Assembly: GCA_019423265.1 (NCBI GenBank)
Contig: JAHZBS010000060.1
Span: 5,581 to 12,079 of the forward strand
Length of the DNA: 6,499 bases
Origin: Clostridiales bacterium
GTDB taxonomy: Bacteria > Bacillota_A > Clostridia > Lachnospirales > Bianqueaceae
Direction: 5' to 3'
Made by a program: the position numbers and the translations under genes. Within the stretch, counting starts at the first letter, position 1. Each line of letters starts with the position of its first letter. Positions 4,426-6,499 of the stretch are shown one piece after another. Below the pieces are notes generated by a model. It had not been told where the DNA came from. It was given only the letters and a program-made list of their open reading frames with translations, and ran no database searches.

Positions 4426-6499
4426 ATGAAACTTGCGTTTTCCACTCTGGGGTGTCCTGATTTCGATTGGTCGGACATCTATTCCCTTGCAAAGGATTTC
4501 GGGTTTGACGGGATCGAATTGCGGGGACTGGGAGATCAAATTTTTTCCATACATGCAAAACCATTTCAAGAGGATGCGCTGCCGAAGACGGTGGAATACC
4601 TGAATCGGATGCATTTGGAGATTCCATGTCTATCCTCCGGGTGCTGCATTAAGTATAGAGAGAATGCTCAGAATACCTTGCAGGAATTATTGGAATACAT
4701 CGAGTTGGCGTCAAAGCTTAATACTCCGTATATCCGTATACTGGGAGATCTTCACGCGGCTCCCGAGGGGGATGTGGACGACGAGGTTGTGTTGAGTGCG
4801 CTGCGCGCGCTGATCCCCTTTGCAGAGGAGAAGGGCGTCACCTTGTTGGTGGAGACCAACGGCGTGTATTCCGATACCAGAAGGCTCAGCGAGCTCTTGA
4901 ATCAGATTCCCAGCGACGCGGTGGCCGCCCTGTGGGATATGCACCATACATACCGTTACGGCGGCGAATCGCCTGAGCATACGGTGCAGAATCTGGGCGC
5001 CTATATTAAATATGTGCATTGCAAAGATTCTCTGGAGGTAGACGGCCAAATCCGCTATATGATCATGGGGGAAGGGGATCTGCCCATCAATGATTTTATG
5101 CGGGCGCTGCAGTCCATCAACTATGAGGGCTATGTTTCGCTTGAATGGCTGAAGAGGTATGCGCCGAATCTGGAAAGCCCGGGAATCGTCTTTCCCCAAT
5201 ATGCCAATTTTATGCGCCAATACACAGGCGTCAGGTCTGAGCCCCGCCGCCTGTATGAGAATCACGCAAAGACGGGACACTATGTCTGGCCCAAAGAGCA
5301 GCTCATCGATCTCACATTTCCCCAGGTGTTGGACCGGATGGTGGAGGAATTTCCTGACCAGTATGCGTTTCGCTACACGACGCTGGACTATACAAGGACG
5401 TACGCGCAGTTCCGCGACGACGTGGACACCTTTGCCAGGTCGCTGATCGCCATGGGGGTCAGAACGGGAGATCACGTGGCGATCTGGGCGACCAATGTGC
5501 CCCAATGGTATATCACCTTCTGGGCGACGACGAAGATCGGGGCCGTACTGGTGACGGTCAATACGGCATATAAGATCCATGAGGCGGAGTATCTGCTCCG
5601 GCAGTCGGACACCCACACGCTGGTCATGGTGGACGGGTACAAGGATTCCAACTATGTGGAAATCATGAAGGAATTGTGTCCGGAGTTAGAGACGACGCCA
5701 AAGGGACGGCCGCTGTATAGCAAGCGTCTGCCCTTCCTGCGCAACATTGTCACCGTCGAATCCGTCCAAAAGGGGTGCTATACCTGGGAAGAGAGCCTAG
5801 AGCTGGCGAAGAAAGTTCCCGTGGAGGAGGTTTACCGCCGCGCGAGTATGATCGATAAGCATGATGTCTGCAACATGCAGTATACGTCCGGGACAACAGG
5901 ATTCCCGAAAGGGGTCATGTTGACGCACTACAATGTCGTCAATAATGGAAAGGCGATCGGGGACTGTATGGACCTCTCCACGGCAGACAGGATGATGATA
6001 CAGGTGCCCATGTTCCACTGCTTTGGGATGGTTCTGGCTATGACGGCTTCCATGACGCACGGGGTCACCATGTCCCCCATCCCGGCTTTTTCACCGAAAA
6101 AAGGGCTTGCCTGCATCAATCAGGAGAAGATCACAGCCTTTCACGGGGTGCCGACGATGTTCATCGCCATGTTGAGCCACGAAGATTTCTCCAAGACGGA
6201 CTTCAGCCATATGAGGACGGGAATTATGGCGGGAAGCCCGTGTCCGATCAAGGTTATGCAGGAGGTTATCGATAAGATGAATATGACCGAAATCTGCATC
6301 ACCTACGGACAGACGGAAGCATCGCCCGGGTGTACCATGAGCAAGACGACGGATTCCCTGGAGGTCCGGGTCAACACAGTGGGAAGCGCAATGTTCGGCG
6401 TATCCTGCAAGATCGTGGATCCGGAGACGGGCGAGGATCTGCCTGACAATGTGGACGGAGAGTTTGTTGCCAAGGGCTACAATATTATGAAGGGGTACT
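4426..6499 (+). CDS. Fusion of sugar phosphate isomerase/epimerase-type TIM barrel with acyl-CoA synthetase (AMP-binding), 3' truncated by window
   Basis: 691 residues are readable without a stop and the frame is still open at the window end. Residues ~1-265 form a xylose-isomerase-like TIM barrel (MKLAFSTLG, FGFDGIELRG, LLVETNGVYSD, ALWDMHHTYRYGG, YVHCKDS, MGEGDLP, YVSLEWLKR). E143, D171, H198 and E240 fit the E-D-H-E divalent-metal and catalytic site of epimerases such as D-tagatose 3-epimerase. After a ~20-residue linker, residues ~286 onward are an ANL-superfamily acyl-CoA ligase (TFPQVLDRMVEEFPDQYAF at the usual N-terminus). It has the ATP-binding loop YTSGTTGFPKG (486-496), VPMFHCFGM (527-535), HGVPTMF (573-579), AGSPCP (602-607) and the adenylate motif TYGQTE (626-631). 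It resembles the ACSF2/medium-chain fatty-acyl-CoA synthetase type, which activates acids via acyl-AMP to acyl-CoA. The hinge and C-terminal lysine subdomain lie beyond the window; about 150 more residues are expected. No signal peptide, so cytoplasmic. Substrates of both halves are unknown. Confidence 0.87.
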   Translation, partial: MKLAFSTLGCPDFDWSDIYSLAKDFGFDGIELRGLGDQIFSIHAKPFQEDALPKTVEYLNRMHLEIPCLSSGCCIKYRENAQNTLQELLEYIELASKLNTPYIRILGDLHAAPEGDVDDEVVLSALRALIPFAEEKGVTLLVETNGVYSDTRRLSELLNQIPSDAVAALWDMHHTYRYGGESPEHTVQNLGAYIKYVHCKDSLEVDGQIRYMIMGEGDLPINDFMRALQSINYEGYVSLEWLKRYAPNLESPGIVFPQYANFMRQYTGVRSEPRRLYENHAKTGHYVWPKEQLIDLTFPQVLDRMVEEFPDQYAFRYTTLDYTRTYAQFRDDVDTFARSLIAMGVRTGDHVAIWATNVPQWYITFWATTKIGAVLVTVNTAYKIHEAEYLLRQSDTHTLVMVDGYKDSNYVEIMKELCPELETTPKGRPLYSKRLPFLRNIVTVESVQKGCYTWEESLELAKKVPVEEVYRRASMIDKHDVCNMQYTSGTTGFPKGVMLTHYNVVNNGKAIGDCMDLSTADRMMIQVPMFHCFGMVLAMTASMTHGVTMSPIPAFSPKKGLACINQEKITAFHGVPTMFIAMLSHEDFSKTDFSHMRTGIMAGSPCPIKVMQEVIDKMNMTEICITYGQTEASPGCTMSKTTDSLEVRVNTVGSAMFGVSCKIVDPETGEDLPDNVDGEFVAKGYNIMKGY

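Noticed and set aside
5338..5340. Internal ATG as a separate start for the ligase half
   Set aside because: There is no good Shine-Dalgarno sequence at proper spacing, and the ligase N-terminal homology (TFPQVLDRM) begins before it, so a single fused protein is the better reading.
4711..5616. 301-codon open frame on the minus strand inside the fusion gene
   Set aside because: It is antisense to conserved barrel and ligase motifs and has no known domain; long antisense frames are common opposite biased coding sequence.
1..6499. CRISPR arrays, tRNAs, insertion sequences, phage genes
   Set aside because: I saw no regularly spaced repeats, cloverleaf sequence, transposase or integrase motifs on either strand.

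Overview
The window looks like chromosomal DNA of a low-to-mid GC gut-type Firmicute, most likely a Clostridia/Lachnospiraceae-like anaerobe. This is inferred from strong AGGAGG-type ribosome binding sites, protein signatures typical of that group (RarA tail, XpaC-like membrane protein, short cytoplasmic GH78) and same-strand packing; no rRNA or other phylogenetic marker is present. All four genes are on the + strand and two are cut by the window edges.

Layout: (1) 1-614, C-terminal half of RarA (MgsA), a replication-fork AAA+ ATPase. (2) 615-944, a 330-bp intergenic gap holding a long near-perfect hairpin (785-834) and, at its right end, a consensus TATAAT promoter for the next gene. (3) 945-2111, a two-transmembrane XpaC-like ('5-bromo-4-chloroindolyl phosphate hydrolysis') family protein with a winged-helix-like middle segment. 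(4) 2112-2177, a short gap with a hairpin and a strong RBS. (5) 2178-4364, a compact, signal-less GH78 alpha-L-rhamnosidase-like enzyme. (6) 4365-4425, a 61-bp gap with an extended -10 promoter overlapped by a perfect 7+3+7 inverted repeat that looks like an operator. (7) 4426-6499 (runs off the end), one uninterrupted frame that joins a xylose-isomerase-like TIM barrel (sugar phosphate isomerase/epimerase type, with an intact E-D-H-E metal site) to an acyl-CoA synthetase of the ANL superfamily.

The most notable item is the last gene. A carbohydrate isomerase/epimerase-type barrel fused to an acyl/aryl-CoA ligase is an unusual pairing, and it lies directly behind a cytoplasmic rhamnosidase. 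A working idea (inference only) is that the GH78 enzyme trims an imported rhamnosylated compound and the bifunctional enzyme processes the released sugar and/or CoA-activates an acid aglycone. The two short gaps before the GH78 and fusion genes share the 9-mer TGTGGTACA, which may point to a common regulator. RarA and the XpaC-like gene appear to be unrelated housekeeping or envelope genes.
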